From NCBI RefSeq assembly GCF_900111595.1, contig NZ_FOHN01000027.1, forward strand, positions 1 to 40,497: DNA of 40,497 nt, written 5' to 3'. The notes beneath the pieces are model-generated. The model was not told where the DNA came from. It saw nothing but the letters and a program-made list of their open reading frames with translations, and ran no database searches. This document shows positions 21,202-29,014 of this stretch, piece after piece; position 1 is the first letter of the stretch, and the number at the start of each line of letters is the position of its first letter. Origin of the DNA: [Clostridium] polysaccharolyticum (GTDB taxonomy: Bacteria; Bacillota; Clostridia; Lachnospirales; Lachnospiraceae). Both the position numbers and the translations under genes were made by a program.

Positions 21202-21969
21202 ATGAATCGTATAATCGCTGTTTCAAATCAGAAAGGTGGAGTTGGAAAAACAACTACAGCTATTAATTTATCTGCATGTTTGGCTGAGCAGGGGTTAAGG
21301 GTACTGGTAATAGATATCGATCCCCAAGGAAATACCACAAGTGGATTTGGTATAGATAAGTATACTATTGAAAATACAGTATATGAACTTATGGTAGGTG
21401 AGTGCTTACTAGAAGAATGTATAATTGAAAACATATATGAAAAGCTGTCTATTATTCCTTCAAATGTAAATTTAGCGGGAGCGGAAATTGAACTTATTGA
21501 TATAGACGGAAAAGAATACATTCTAAAGAAAGAAATTGAAAAGATTAAGGACAAGTTTGATTTTGTAATTATTGACTGTCCACCATCTCTTAATATTCTG
21601 ACAGTAAATGCAATGACAACTGCAGATACTGTTTTAGTTCCAATTCAATGTGAATATTATGCATTGGAAGGTTTGTCTCAGCTTATCCATACTATTAATT
21701 TAGTAAAAGAAAGATTAAATCCTACACTAGAGATGGAGGGTGTTGTATTTACTATGTATGACGCTAGAACTAATTTGTCTTTACAGGTAGTTGAAAATGT
21801 AAAAGAAAATCTGCACCAGAATATTTATAAAGCTATAATTCCAAGAAATGTACGTCTTGCAGAAGCACCTAGCCATGGAATTCCAATTAATGTGTATGAA
21901 CCTAAGTCTGCGGGAGCGGAAGCTTATAGAGAATTGGCAAAAGAAGTTATGGAAAGAGAGGATTCCTAA
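21202..21969 (+). CDS. parA: Chromosome partitioning ATPase ParA (Soj)
   Basis: The 255-aa deviant-Walker ATPase has KGGVGKTTTAINLSACLA at residues 11-28, with the signature lysine at position 11, then VLVIDIDPQGNTTSGFG and a VIIDCPPSL block. Soj moves origins with ParB and in Bacillus also modulates DnaA. A -10 TATAAT is at 21162-21167. The stop and the parB start share one base (TAATG), so translation is coupled. Confidence 0.95.
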   Translation: MNRIIAVSNQKGGVGKTTTAINLSACLAEQGLRVLVIDIDPQGNTTSGFGIDKYTIENTVYELMVGECLLEECIIENIYEKLSIIPSNVNLAGAEIELIDIDGKEYILKKEIEKIKDKFDFVIIDCPPSLNILTVNAMTTADTVLVPIQCEYYALEGLSQLIHTINLVKERLNPTLEMEGVVFTMYDARTNLSLQVVENVKENLHQNIYKAIIPRNVRLAEAPSHGIPINVYEPKSAGAEAYRELAKEVMEREDS

Positions 21970-22883
21970 TGTCAGTAAAAGGAAAACATGGATTGGGAAA
22001 AGGCTTAGACTCGATGATTCCTGCAAAGAGGGAAAAAGTGGTATCCGATATAATAAAGATGGATGATGTTTCACGTGAAACATTAATCAATATAAATGAA
22101 ATTGAGCCAAATAGAGAACAGCCAAGAAGGAGATTTGATGAGGATAGTTTAATAGAATTATCGGAATCCATCAAGCAATATGGAATTGTTCAGCCACTTA
22201 TTCTGCAGAAAAAGAATGAAATGTTTGAAATTGTTGCAGGGGAAAGAAGATGGCGTGCAGCTCGTCTGGCAGGTCTAAAGAAAGTACCAGCTATTATTAA
22301 AAATTATACGGAAAGAGAAGTAATTGAGATTGCTCTTATAGAGAATATTCAGAGAGAAGACCTGAATCCTATAGAAGAGGCTTATGCTTATAAGAAATTA
22401 ATTGAAGAATTTGAATTAAAACAAGATGAAGTTGCGGAGCGAGTTTCAAAGAGCAGGGTAGCAATTACAAATTCACTTCGTTTATTAAAGTTAGGCGAAA
22501 ATGTTCAGCAAATGCTTATTGATGAATTAATTTCTAGTGGCCATGCAAGAGCACTATTAGGTGTTGCAGATGTAAAGAAGCAGAATGAACTTGCGATGCA
22601 GGTTCTAGATCAAAAGCTTAGCGTACGAGATACAGAAAAACTTGTAAAGAATGTACAAAAGGAAAAGAAAGTAGAACCAGAGAAAAAAATTGATGATAAG
22701 AAAAAAATTGAAAAACTAGTTCTAAAAGAACTTGAGGATAAAATTACAGAATCTCTTGGTACAAAGGTGACTATATCCAAAAGGAATAAGAATAAAGGCT
22801 CTATTGTGCTGGAGTATTATTCACAAGAAGATTTAGAACGATTGACAGAATTATTATTATCAAGAAACAGAGGAGATAAATAA
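21969..22883 (+). CDS. parB: Chromosome partitioning protein ParB (Spo0J)
   Basis: The 304-aa CTP-dependent clamp binds parS. The N-terminal domain has PNREQPRRRF and the nucleotide-binding GERRWRAARLAGL box, followed by IENIQREDLNPIEEA. The HTH is LKQDEVAERVSKSRVAITN. A lysine/glutamate-rich linker leads to a dimerisation domain. The gene itself contains a parS site (22067-22082), encoding the peptide VSRET, as B. subtilis spo0J does. Noc is not seen in the window. Confidence 0.95.
   Translation: MSVKGKHGLGKGLDSMIPAKREKVVSDIIKMDDVSRETLININEIEPNREQPRRRFDEDSLIELSESIKQYGIVQPLILQKKNEMFEIVAGERRWRAARLAGLKKVPAIIKNYTEREVIEIALIENIQREDLNPIEEAYAYKKLIEEFELKQDEVAERVSKSRVAITNSLRLLKLGENVQQMLIDELISSGHARALLGVADVKKQNELAMQVLDQKLSVRDTEKLVKNVQKEKKVEPEKKIDDKKKIEKLVLKELEDKITESLGTKVTISKRNKNKGSIVLEYYSQEDLERLTELLLSRNRGDK
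22067..22082. promoter_or_regulatory. parS site 2 (inside parB)
   Basis: Perfect TGTTTCACGTGAAACA within the parB coding sequence, read as codons for V-S-R-E-T. Confidence 0.96.
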
Positions 22884-23395
22884 TGGATATCTTAACACAG
22901 TTTGGAATTAATACAAAATATGTCATGCTAGGAATGGCAGTGGTTATTATTGTGATGTTTATCATTCAGATAGTACAGGCAGCAAAAATTTCTAAACAAA
23001 AGAAGCGTTTAAATAAGTTTTTGGAAGGGTCTGATGGGAAAAGTTTAGAGGGAGTAATAAAGGAAAAGCTTGATACTATAGATGCAATGAATAACAGTAT
23101 CACTTCGCTTTATGAAAGAATAGATAAAGTAGATGAAGTGTTGCTAACAGTTTATAGAAAGACTGCTATTGTTAAGTATGATGCGTTTAAAGATATGGGG
23201 GGAAAGTTAAGCTTTATTTTAGCCCTACTTAATGAGCAGAATAATGGATTTATTATTAATTCTATGCATAGTAATAGAGAAGGCTGCTTTACTTATGTGA
23301 AAGAAATTATTGGGGGCCAATCCTTTATAACACTATCAGAAGAAGAAAAGCAGGCTTTAGATGAGGCAGTAAATAGTACTAATTTTATGGAGTAA
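22883..23395 (+). CDS. DUF4446 family membrane protein
   Basis: The 170-aa protein begins with one membrane helix (about residues 14-34), followed by a coiled-coil-like part (LDTIDAMNNSITSLYERIDKV) and the conserved KYDAFKDMGGKLSFILALL block that defines DUF4446. Its function is unknown. The family is usually found directly after parB in Firmicutes, and here the start shares one base with the parB stop, so it is translated with the partition genes. A role at the membrane linked to chromosome or origin placement is a reasonable guess and no more. Confidence 0.85.
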   Translation: MDILTQFGINTKYVMLGMAVVIIVMFIIQIVQAAKISKQKKRLNKFLEGSDGKSLEGVIKEKLDTIDAMNNSITSLYERIDKVDEVLLTVYRKTAIVKYDAFKDMGGKLSFILALLNEQNNGFIINSMHSNREGCFTYVKEIIGGQSFITLSEEEKQALDEAVNSTNFME

Positions 23396-23413
23396 GTAGA
23401 AGTAGGGTTGTAG

Positions 23414-24475
23414 ATGAAAAGAAAATCAATAAATGCAGTTAAAGGAAATGAAGTCCTAGCAAGGGATGTGTATGGGAACACGGATACCATTTTAATGGTA
23501 TCCGGCATGACATTAAAAAAGGAATATATAGAAAAATTAAAACAGTTAAATATTGATTATGTGTACATAGAGGATGGATTTTCACGTGAGTCAGATGAAC
23601 AGAAAACAATTGAAGAACGTATTAAATCTCAATGTCAGGAAACAATAGAAAGTGTATATGAAAGATATTCTTATTGTGGTGATGTTGAGTTAAGGGAGTT
23701 GACTTCAGTAGCTAGTAAGGTAGTTTTTGAAGTATTAAAAGAGCCAAATGTCCTGTATGGTGTAGAGACAGTTAGGCAAAAACATGAAACAATTTATACA
23801 CATAGTTTAAATGTGTGTGCATTATCTGTATTAGTTGCGCTGAAACTGAACTTAAGCAAAGTTCAACTTGATGATATTGCAATTGGAAGTCTTCTTCATG
23901 ATATTGGCTATATGTACTTAGAAAATATTAATTCATGGAATAGTTTAATGTCTTATACGGAAAAGGATGTAGCATATATAAAAAAACATGTGGTATTTGG
24001 ATATACTGATGTTGAGAACGAGACTTGGCTTAGTAAAAAAGCAAAAAATATTATTCTTTCACATCATGAATTTTATGATGGTTCAGGTTATCCATTGAAA
24101 ATGGCATATAATGAAATTGATATTGAAACAAAGGTCGTTACTATATGTAACGAATTTGATAGATTCATACATGGAAATACAGGAAGTATTATGAAGAGTA
24201 ATGAGGCAGTGGAATATATTATCTCTCAATCAGGTAAAAAATTTGATCCAGTTGTAGTTAGTGCATTTAATTCATCTGTGGCTAGGTTTCCAAATGGCAT
24301 TAATATAATTACAAATCAAAAGGATATTGGGGTTGTGGTTAGGCAGAATCCTGATTTTCCAATGAGACCAGTTATTAAAATTGTAAAAGACAGTAGTGGA
24401 AAAGTTATTGCACCGCCTTTAGAAAGGGATTTAGTGAAAGAGCTTTCTTTGTTTATTGAGGAAATGAGTGAGTAA
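23414..24475 (+). CDS. HD-GYP domain protein
   Basis: The 353-aa protein has an N-terminal DUF3391-like region and then an HD-GYP domain: HTHSLNVCALSV, LLHDIG with His162-Asp163, and SHHEFYDGSGYP carrying the GYP signature. HD-GYP proteins hydrolyse cyclic-di-GMP, and some act on other cyclic dinucleotides. No receiver or sensor domain is seen, so input is unknown. It is 19 nt after the DUF4446 gene with a weak ribosome site and ends at a terminator, so it is probably the last gene of the parAB unit. A 12/16 parS-like sequence lies inside (23578-23593). Confidence 0.88.
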   Translation: MKRKSINAVKGNEVLARDVYGNTDTILMVSGMTLKKEYIEKLKQLNIDYVYIEDGFSRESDEQKTIEERIKSQCQETIESVYERYSYCGDVELRELTSVASKVVFEVLKEPNVLYGVETVRQKHETIYTHSLNVCALSVLVALKLNLSKVQLDDIAIGSLLHDIGYMYLENINSWNSLMSYTEKDVAYIKKHVVFGYTDVENETWLSKKAKNIILSHHEFYDGSGYPLKMAYNEIDIETKVVTICNEFDRFIHGNTGSIMKSNEAVEYIISQSGKKFDPVVVSAFNSSVARFPNGINIITNQKDIGVVVRQNPDFPMRPVIKIVKDSSGKVIAPPLERDLVKELSLFIEEMSE

Positions 24476-24483
24476 AATAAGTA

Positions 24484-24538
24484 ACGCCTTACGTTTGAGC
24501 CAGAAGTTAGTGGCTTAACAGCGTGGGGCGTTTTTATT
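24484..24538 (+). terminator. Terminator after the HD-GYP gene
   Basis: Two stacked stems: ACGCC (24484-24488) with GGCGT (24527-24531), and TGAGCCA (24496-24502) with TGGCTTA (24511-24517), followed by TTTTATTTT. Confidence 0.75.
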
Positions 24539-24558
24539 TTGTACAAATACTAACTCTA

Positions 24559-24587
24559 TTGACTTTTAGAAATAGGTAAGATAAACT
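24559..24587 (+). promoter_or_regulatory. Promoter of the alpha-galactosidase gene
   Basis: -35 TTGACT (24559-24564), 17-bp spacer, -10 TAAACT (24582-24587). The weaker -10 would suit regulated expression. Confidence 0.5.
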
Positions 24588-24647
24588 AAAATTAAATAAA
24601 GTTTACTTAATTTTAACCTAAATTATGAAGATGAATAGGAGATAACT

Positions 24648-26837
24648 ATGGGAATATGCTACAATAAGGAAGAGAGAATTTTTAAACTAGATAGTATAAA
24701 TAGTACATACATTATTGAAATTATTGATACGGAAGGATTTGTGGGACATGTCTATTATGGGAAACGATTAAGGGATACAAATCTAGGTTATTTAACAAGA
24801 TCACAGGAGTACCCTTTTACACCTGAGAAAAACAACAGAGAAAGAGTATCATTTTTAGACAATTTTCCTTTTGAGTATTCTACACATGGTGTGGGAGACT
24901 TTCGTGAACCTTGTTTAAAAGTGAAAAGTGAAGATGGTACTTCTGCGTGTCAATTATGTTATAAGGAACATAGTATATATAAAGGAAAACCAGAACTTAA
25001 GGGGCTTCCTGCTTCTTTTGGAAGCGAAGAAGAGTGTACAACACTTGAGCTGATTTGCATAGATCCTTATATTAATTTGGAAGTTGTATTGTGTTATACA
25101 ATTTTTGAAAAACTGGATGTATTAACTCGAAGCATAAGGATAAGAAATAAAGGAGCAAAACCAGTTTATCTGGAAAGAGCACTTTCTTTATGCATGGAAT
25201 TTGAGGGAATAAATTTTGATGTAATTTCGTTACATGGTTCATGGGCAAGGGAAAGACATATTCAGAGAAGACATGTAGAATTAGGAAAGTATGCAATTGG
25301 CTCCACACGAGGAGAATCTAGCCATCAGGAACATCCTTTTATGGCGATTGTTTCACGTGAAACATCTCAAGATAAGGGAAATGTATATGGATTTAATTTG
25401 GTATATTCGGGAGATTTCTTTGCACAGGTAGAAGGAACTCAGTTTGAAAATATAAGGTTTGTAATGGGAATTCATCCAGAGAATTTTCAATGGAAATTAA
25501 GTACAGGAGAAGAGTTTGTTACACCTGAAGTCGTTTCAGTATTTTCTGATAATGGAATAGATGGAATGACTCACATATACCATGACTTTTATAGGAAACA
25601 CTTAATTAGAAGTAAATATAAGGATAAGGAACGTCCTATTTTAATAAACAATTGGGAAGCTACCTATTTTAACTTTAATACGGAAAAGCTTCTTCATATT
25701 GCAGAAGATGCATCTAAACTTGGAATTGAAATGCTTGTTATGGATGATGGCTGGTTTGGTAAAAGAAATGATGATAACTGTGCATTAGGAGATTGGTTTG
25801 TTAATGAAGAGAAATTAAAGGGTGGGTTAAAATATTTAGTACAGGAAGTAAATAAAAAAGGAATGAAATTTGGAATCTGGTTTGAACCTGAAATGATTTC
25901 ACCAGATTCTGATCTATACAGAGAACATCCAGACTGGGCAATTCAGATAAATGGCAGGAAGCCAGCTTTAAGTAGAAATCAGTATGTACTGGACTATTCA
26001 AGGAAAGATGTAAGGGATGAAATATACCAAAGAATAAAAGATATTATGGAAAGTGCACCAATTGCATATGTGAAATGGGATATGAACCGTGCACTTACTG
26101 ATCTGGGAAGTAATATGTTACAAGCCGATCAGCAAGGTGAGCTGTCGCATAGATATGTGTTAGGGGTGTATGAGTTATTGGAACGTTTTACTAGTGAATT
26201 TCCAGATGTACTATTGGAAGGGTGTTCAGGTGGCGGAGCAAGATTTGATCCAGGTATCTTATACTACTGTCCACAAATCTGGTGTTCTGATGATACAGAT
26301 GCAATAGAGAGGTTACAGATACAGGAAGGAACGGCAATGGTTTATCCATTATCTACAATAGGGGCACATGTTAGTGACTGTCCTAATCATGCAGTAGGAA
26401 GAAGTACTCCTTTTGAAACAAGAGGATACGTTGCACTTACTGGAACTTTTGGATATGAGTTAGATGTAACTAGAATTTCAGATGAAGATAAGCAGCTTAT
26501 TCCTAAACAAGTAGAACTATACCATACATATAATAATTTAATTAGAAATGGTGATTACTATAGGCTGCTAAGTTACAGAGAAGAGGGACAATATGATGCA
26601 TGGCAGGTAGTGTCAAAGGACAAGTCGGAAGCACTTGTATTCTATATTCAAGTGCTAAAAAGGCCAAACTATCGTAGCAAAGTTCTAAAACTTAAAGGAC
26701 TGGAGGAAAAATTTATGTATTCAATTCAAGGACAGGAAAGAATACTGTCAGGAGGGGCACTTATGTATGCTGGAATTCCTATAGAAAATATGCCGCATGA
26801 TTTTGAAGGAAAGCTTTTGCACGTGGTAAGGGTTTAA
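24648..26837 (+). CDS. GH36 alpha-galactosidase
   Basis: The 729-aa enzyme removes alpha-1,6-galactose from galacto-oligosaccharides such as galactomannan fragments or raffinose-type sugars. The N-terminal beta-supersandwich domain is followed by the catalytic barrel (about 320-640) and a C-terminal beta domain. The nucleophile is Asp478 in YVKWDMNR and the acid/base Asp548 in CSDDTDAIER; both positions equal those of Geobacillus AgaA. WFEPEM and GCSGGGARFD are also present. There is no signal peptide, so it acts in the cytosol on imported sugars. A perfect parS lies inside the coding region. It ends 4 nt into the convergent AraC gene. In context it probably debranches galactoglucomannan oligosaccharides. 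Confidence 0.95.
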   Translation: MGICYNKEERIFKLDSINSTYIIEIIDTEGFVGHVYYGKRLRDTNLGYLTRSQEYPFTPEKNNRERVSFLDNFPFEYSTHGVGDFREPCLKVKSEDGTSACQLCYKEHSIYKGKPELKGLPASFGSEEECTTLELICIDPYINLEVVLCYTIFEKLDVLTRSIRIRNKGAKPVYLERALSLCMEFEGINFDVISLHGSWARERHIQRRHVELGKYAIGSTRGESSHQEHPFMAIVSRETSQDKGNVYGFNLVYSGDFFAQVEGTQFENIRFVMGIHPENFQWKLSTGEEFVTPEVVSVFSDNGIDGMTHIYHDFYRKHLIRSKYKDKERPILINNWEATYFNFNTEKLLHIAEDASKLGIEMLVMDDGWFGKRNDDNCALGDWFVNEEKLKGGLKYLVQEVNKKGMKFGIWFEPEMISPDSDLYREHPDWAIQINGRKPALSRNQYVLDYSRKDVRDEIYQRIKDIMESAPIAYVKWDMNRALTDLGSNMLQADQQGELSHRYVLGVYELLERFTSEFPDVLLEGCSGGGARFDPGILYYCPQIWCSDDTDAIERLQIQEGTAMVYPLSTIGAHVSDCPNHAVGRSTPFETRGYVALTGTFGYELDVTRISDEDKQLIPKQVELYHTYNNLIRNGDYYRLLSYREEGQYDAWQVVSKDKSEALVFYIQVLKRPNYRSKVLKLKGLEEKFMYSIQGQERILSGGALMYAGIPIENMPHDFEGKLLHVVRV
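25349..25364. promoter_or_regulatory. parS site 3 (inside the alpha-galactosidase gene)
   Basis: Perfect TGTTTCACGTGAAACA within a catabolic gene 2.5 kb beyond parB. It is read in the same phase as the parB copy (V-S-R-E-T). Confidence 0.95.
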
Positions 26838-27748
26838 TCTAAGTCAAGTAAGTTTAGTTCTTTATTAATATTTTTTCGATATTGAAGAGGGGTTACGCCA
26901 ACTCGCTTTTTGAATAAATTTATAAAGTGTGTCGTATTGTAAATACCGACACGTGCAGCTACTTCATTAATGGTGAAGTTGGTATTCATTAAAAGCGTTT
27001 TGGCAATGTTGATGCGTTTTTGAATTAAGTACTCAATTGGAGGAATATGAAAAAAACTTTGAAACTCTTTAGAGAGTGTGTATTTACTAACGTGAAACTT
27101 GGTAGATAAGTCATCCAAATTAAAACTATTGTAGTACTCCTTATCAAATAAATTACGAATTTGCAAAATGTAACTAGGAATAATAAATGCAAGGTTAGAA
27201 GAATCTCTTTCGATTATCAGGTTAGTCAGTATCATATCAATTAAAGAGGAACATACAAGACTGTTAAATTCTTCTACAACTATATAGTTAGATAATTTCT
27301 TGATGTAATTTTTTATAGTGGATGAGGGAATTAGCTGATGTACAGGGGAGTTATTATGAATAAACTGTTGAAATAGAAAGTTTATATGGCTTCCATTTAG
27401 ATAAAATTTCTGGTATTCCCAAGTACAAGAGTTCTGGATTTCTATATGAAAACCAGATTTACAATGAATAAAAAGTGCCGAATTTTCAGTAAGGGAGTAG
27501 ATATCGCCTAAGTAACAGAGCTGTCCCTGTCCATGAATGGTGTAAAGAAGAAGATAAGTGTCCAGAGGATTAACAGTTAGGGAGAATGGATAATGAACTT
27601 CCATATGTCCATAATGCTGTATGTAAAACAGATTATTCTGTGTGTCAACAGAAGAGGTAGGGTAATGTTCAGAAAAAATAGTTATTTTGCTTTTTTTCTT
27701 TGCATTTTGCAGTTTAGAACTTTGATATAATAATTTGAATAAGGACAT
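26834..27748 (-). CDS. AraC-family transcriptional regulator
   Basis: The 304-aa protein has an N-terminal cupin-like sugar-sensing domain (about residues 35-130, with LLYTIHGQGQLCYLG) and a C-terminal double HTH (about 200-295: FNLDDLSTKFHVSKYTLSKEF; second helix pair in INEVAARVGIYNTTHFINLFKK; end GVTPLQYRK). Regulators of this shape usually activate sugar-uptake genes by binding direct repeats. It is convergent with the alpha-galactosidase gene and divergent from the LacI gene. AAGGAG lies 9-14 nt before the ATG at 27748. The likely ligand is a manno- or galacto-oligosaccharide, by context only. Confidence 0.9.
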   Translation of the reverse strand: MSLFKLLYQSSKLQNAKKKSKITIFSEHYPTSSVDTQNNLFYIQHYGHMEVHYPFSLTVNPLDTYLLLYTIHGQGQLCYLGDIYSLTENSALFIHCKSGFHIEIQNSCTWEYQKFYLNGSHINFLFQQFIHNNSPVHQLIPSSTIKNYIKKLSNYIVVEEFNSLVCSSLIDMILTNLIIERDSSNLAFIIPSYILQIRNLFDKEYYNSFNLDDLSTKFHVSKYTLSKEFQSFFHIPPIEYLIQKRINIAKTLLMNTNFTINEVAARVGIYNTTHFINLFKKRVGVTPLQYRKNINKELNLLDLD

Positions 27749-27761
27749 AAGATCACGCTCC

Positions 27762-27791
27762 TTGAGTCATATTTTGTAACAAAATTATAAT
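27762..27791 (+). promoter_or_regulatory. Promoter of the LacI gene with an overlapping palindrome
   Basis: -35 TTGAGT (27762-27767), 18-bp spacer, -10 TATAAT (27786-27791). The spacer holds the palindrome ATTTTGTAACAAAAT (27771-27785), placed where a bound repressor would block polymerase. It is a candidate operator for LacI autoregulation. Confidence 0.55.
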
Positions 27792-27797
27792 GCATTT

Positions 27798-27863
27798 GAT
27801 AAAAGATGACAATATGGATAAAAGATATAAAGAGAAATTGCGTGCAAGTGGAGGATAAAAGAT
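27798..27863 (+). repeat. Three copies of GATAAAAGAT between the divergent regulator genes
   Basis: Copies at 27798-27807, 27817-27826 and 27854-27863, all in one orientation, spaced 19 and 37 bp start to start. The last overlaps the lacI-type ribosome site and start codon. Direct repeats about two helical turns apart are typical of AraC-family sites. Confidence 0.6.
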
Positions 27864-28872
27864 GAAGAAAAATATTACATTAAAAGATATTGCACAAAAG
27901 GTTGGAGTTAGTGCAGTTACGGTGTCAAAGGCTCTTACAGACAAAGAGGGAGTTAGCGATGATGTCCGTAAAAAAATAAAAGAGATTGCTAGTGAACTGG
28001 GGTATAAAGGCAGTTCTTCAGCAAGCTCATGGGGGCAAAGCGGAAATATCGGTGTTATTATTGCAAAGAGATTTATTAAAGAAGATGAAAATGCATTTTA
28101 TTTAAAAATGTATCAGGGCCTTGTGCAGACATTATCCAGGTTCCGTTATTATGGAATTCTGGAAATTGTAGATGCTAAAAGTGAAAAGGAATTTGTCATG
28201 CCAAAGTTATTAGAAGATAAGAAGGTAGATGGAATTATTATATTGGGGCAGTTTCAATCTAATTATATTAAGCTGATTGAAAAGTACAATGTTCCGATTG
28301 TGCTATTGGATTTTTATGATAAAAACCTGAATTTAGATTCTGTCATAAGTGATTCAGTATATGGAGGTTATAGAGCTGTAAACTATTTAATTAGTAAAGG
28401 ACATCGAAAAATTGGTTTTGTAGGAAGTATTTTTTCTACCAATAGCATTATGGACCGGTACTTAGGCTACTATAAAGCCATGATTGAGGCTAGATGTGAA
28501 GTTAAGCCAGAGTGGCTCATAGAAGACAGAAATGAAGAAGGTGAATACATTCCACTTAGTCTGCCTGAAGCAGATAAAATGCCAACTGCATTTCTTTGTA
28601 ATTGTGATAATATAAGTTACATTTTGATTAATAAGTTAAGCGAACTAGGATATAGTGTTCCAGAAGATATTTCTGTTATTGGTTATGATAATTCCATACG
28701 TTCGGTTATTCCAGCATTGAACTTAACTACGGTAGATGTAAACATTGAGGCAATGACGGAGGCAGCTACAGACTTAATCATAAAAAAGATTAAAGAGGAA
28801 AAGCACTGTTGTGGCATGAGAATCGTTGAAAGTAAACTAATCATTCGAGAAAGCGTAAAAGAAGTAAGATAA
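27862..28872 (+). CDS. LacI-family transcriptional regulator
   Basis: The 336-aa protein has an N-terminal LacI HTH (ITLKDIAQKVGVSAVTVSKAL, residues 5-25) with hinge helix, then a periplasmic-binding-like sensor domain (NIGVIIAKRF, DGIIILGQF, GHRKIGFVGS, VIGYDNS). Such regulators mostly repress sugar genes until an inducer binds. The start is ATG 27862 behind TGGAGG. It lies directly before the ABC operon, which it most probably controls. Confidence 0.93.
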   Translation: MKKNITLKDIAQKVGVSAVTVSKALTDKEGVSDDVRKKIKEIASELGYKGSSSASSWGQSGNIGVIIAKRFIKEDENAFYLKMYQGLVQTLSRFRYYGILEIVDAKSEKEFVMPKLLEDKKVDGIIILGQFQSNYIKLIEKYNVPIVLLDFYDKNLNLDSVISDSVYGGYRAVNYLISKGHRKIGFVGSIFSTNSIMDRYLGYYKAMIEARCEVKPEWLIEDRNEEGEYIPLSLPEADKMPTAFLCNCDNISYILINKLSELGYSVPEDISVIGYDNSIRSVIPALNLTTVDVNIEAMTEAATDLIIKKIKEEKHCCGMRIVESKLIIRESVKEVR

Positions 28873-28874
28873 GT

Positions 28875-28906
28875 AAACATATTTTTGCAAGATAATATGT
28901 TTTTTT
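28875..28906 (+). terminator. Terminator after the LacI gene
   Basis: A perfect 9-bp stem AAACATATT (28875-28883) with AATATGTTT (28894-28902) runs into seven T. Confidence 0.75.
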
Positions 28907-28914
28907 GCAAGATA
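28882..28914 (+). repeat. 13-bp direct repeat before the ABC operon promoter
   Basis: TTTTTGCAAGATA at 28882-28894 and again at 28902-28914, with a 20-bp period. The second copy ends 5-6 bp before the -35 position of a promoter whose -10 is at 28943. Its first copy is shared with the terminator loop. Confidence 0.65.
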
Positions 28915-28942
28915 GATAGATGTAATTAAGGTAATTTTAAGT

Positions 28943-28948
28943 TATAAT
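28943..28948 (+). promoter_or_regulatory. -10 of the ABC/GH130 operon promoter
   Basis: TATAAT with no recognisable -35 at the right distance (about 28920-28925), which would suit an activator-dependent promoter. Confidence 0.5.
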
Positions 28949-28982
28949 TATATTAAAGTTAATTGCTATAAAGGGAGTTAAT

Positions 28983-29000
28983 TTTATACTAGCGTATAAA
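28983..29000. promoter_or_regulatory. Palindrome in the 5' leader of the ABC operon
   Basis: TTTATAC-TAGC-GTATAAA, perfect 7-bp arms, just before GAGGAGG. It is a candidate operator, or a leader hairpin affecting translation. Confidence 0.45.
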
Positions 29001-29014
29001 CGAGGAGGTTAATC

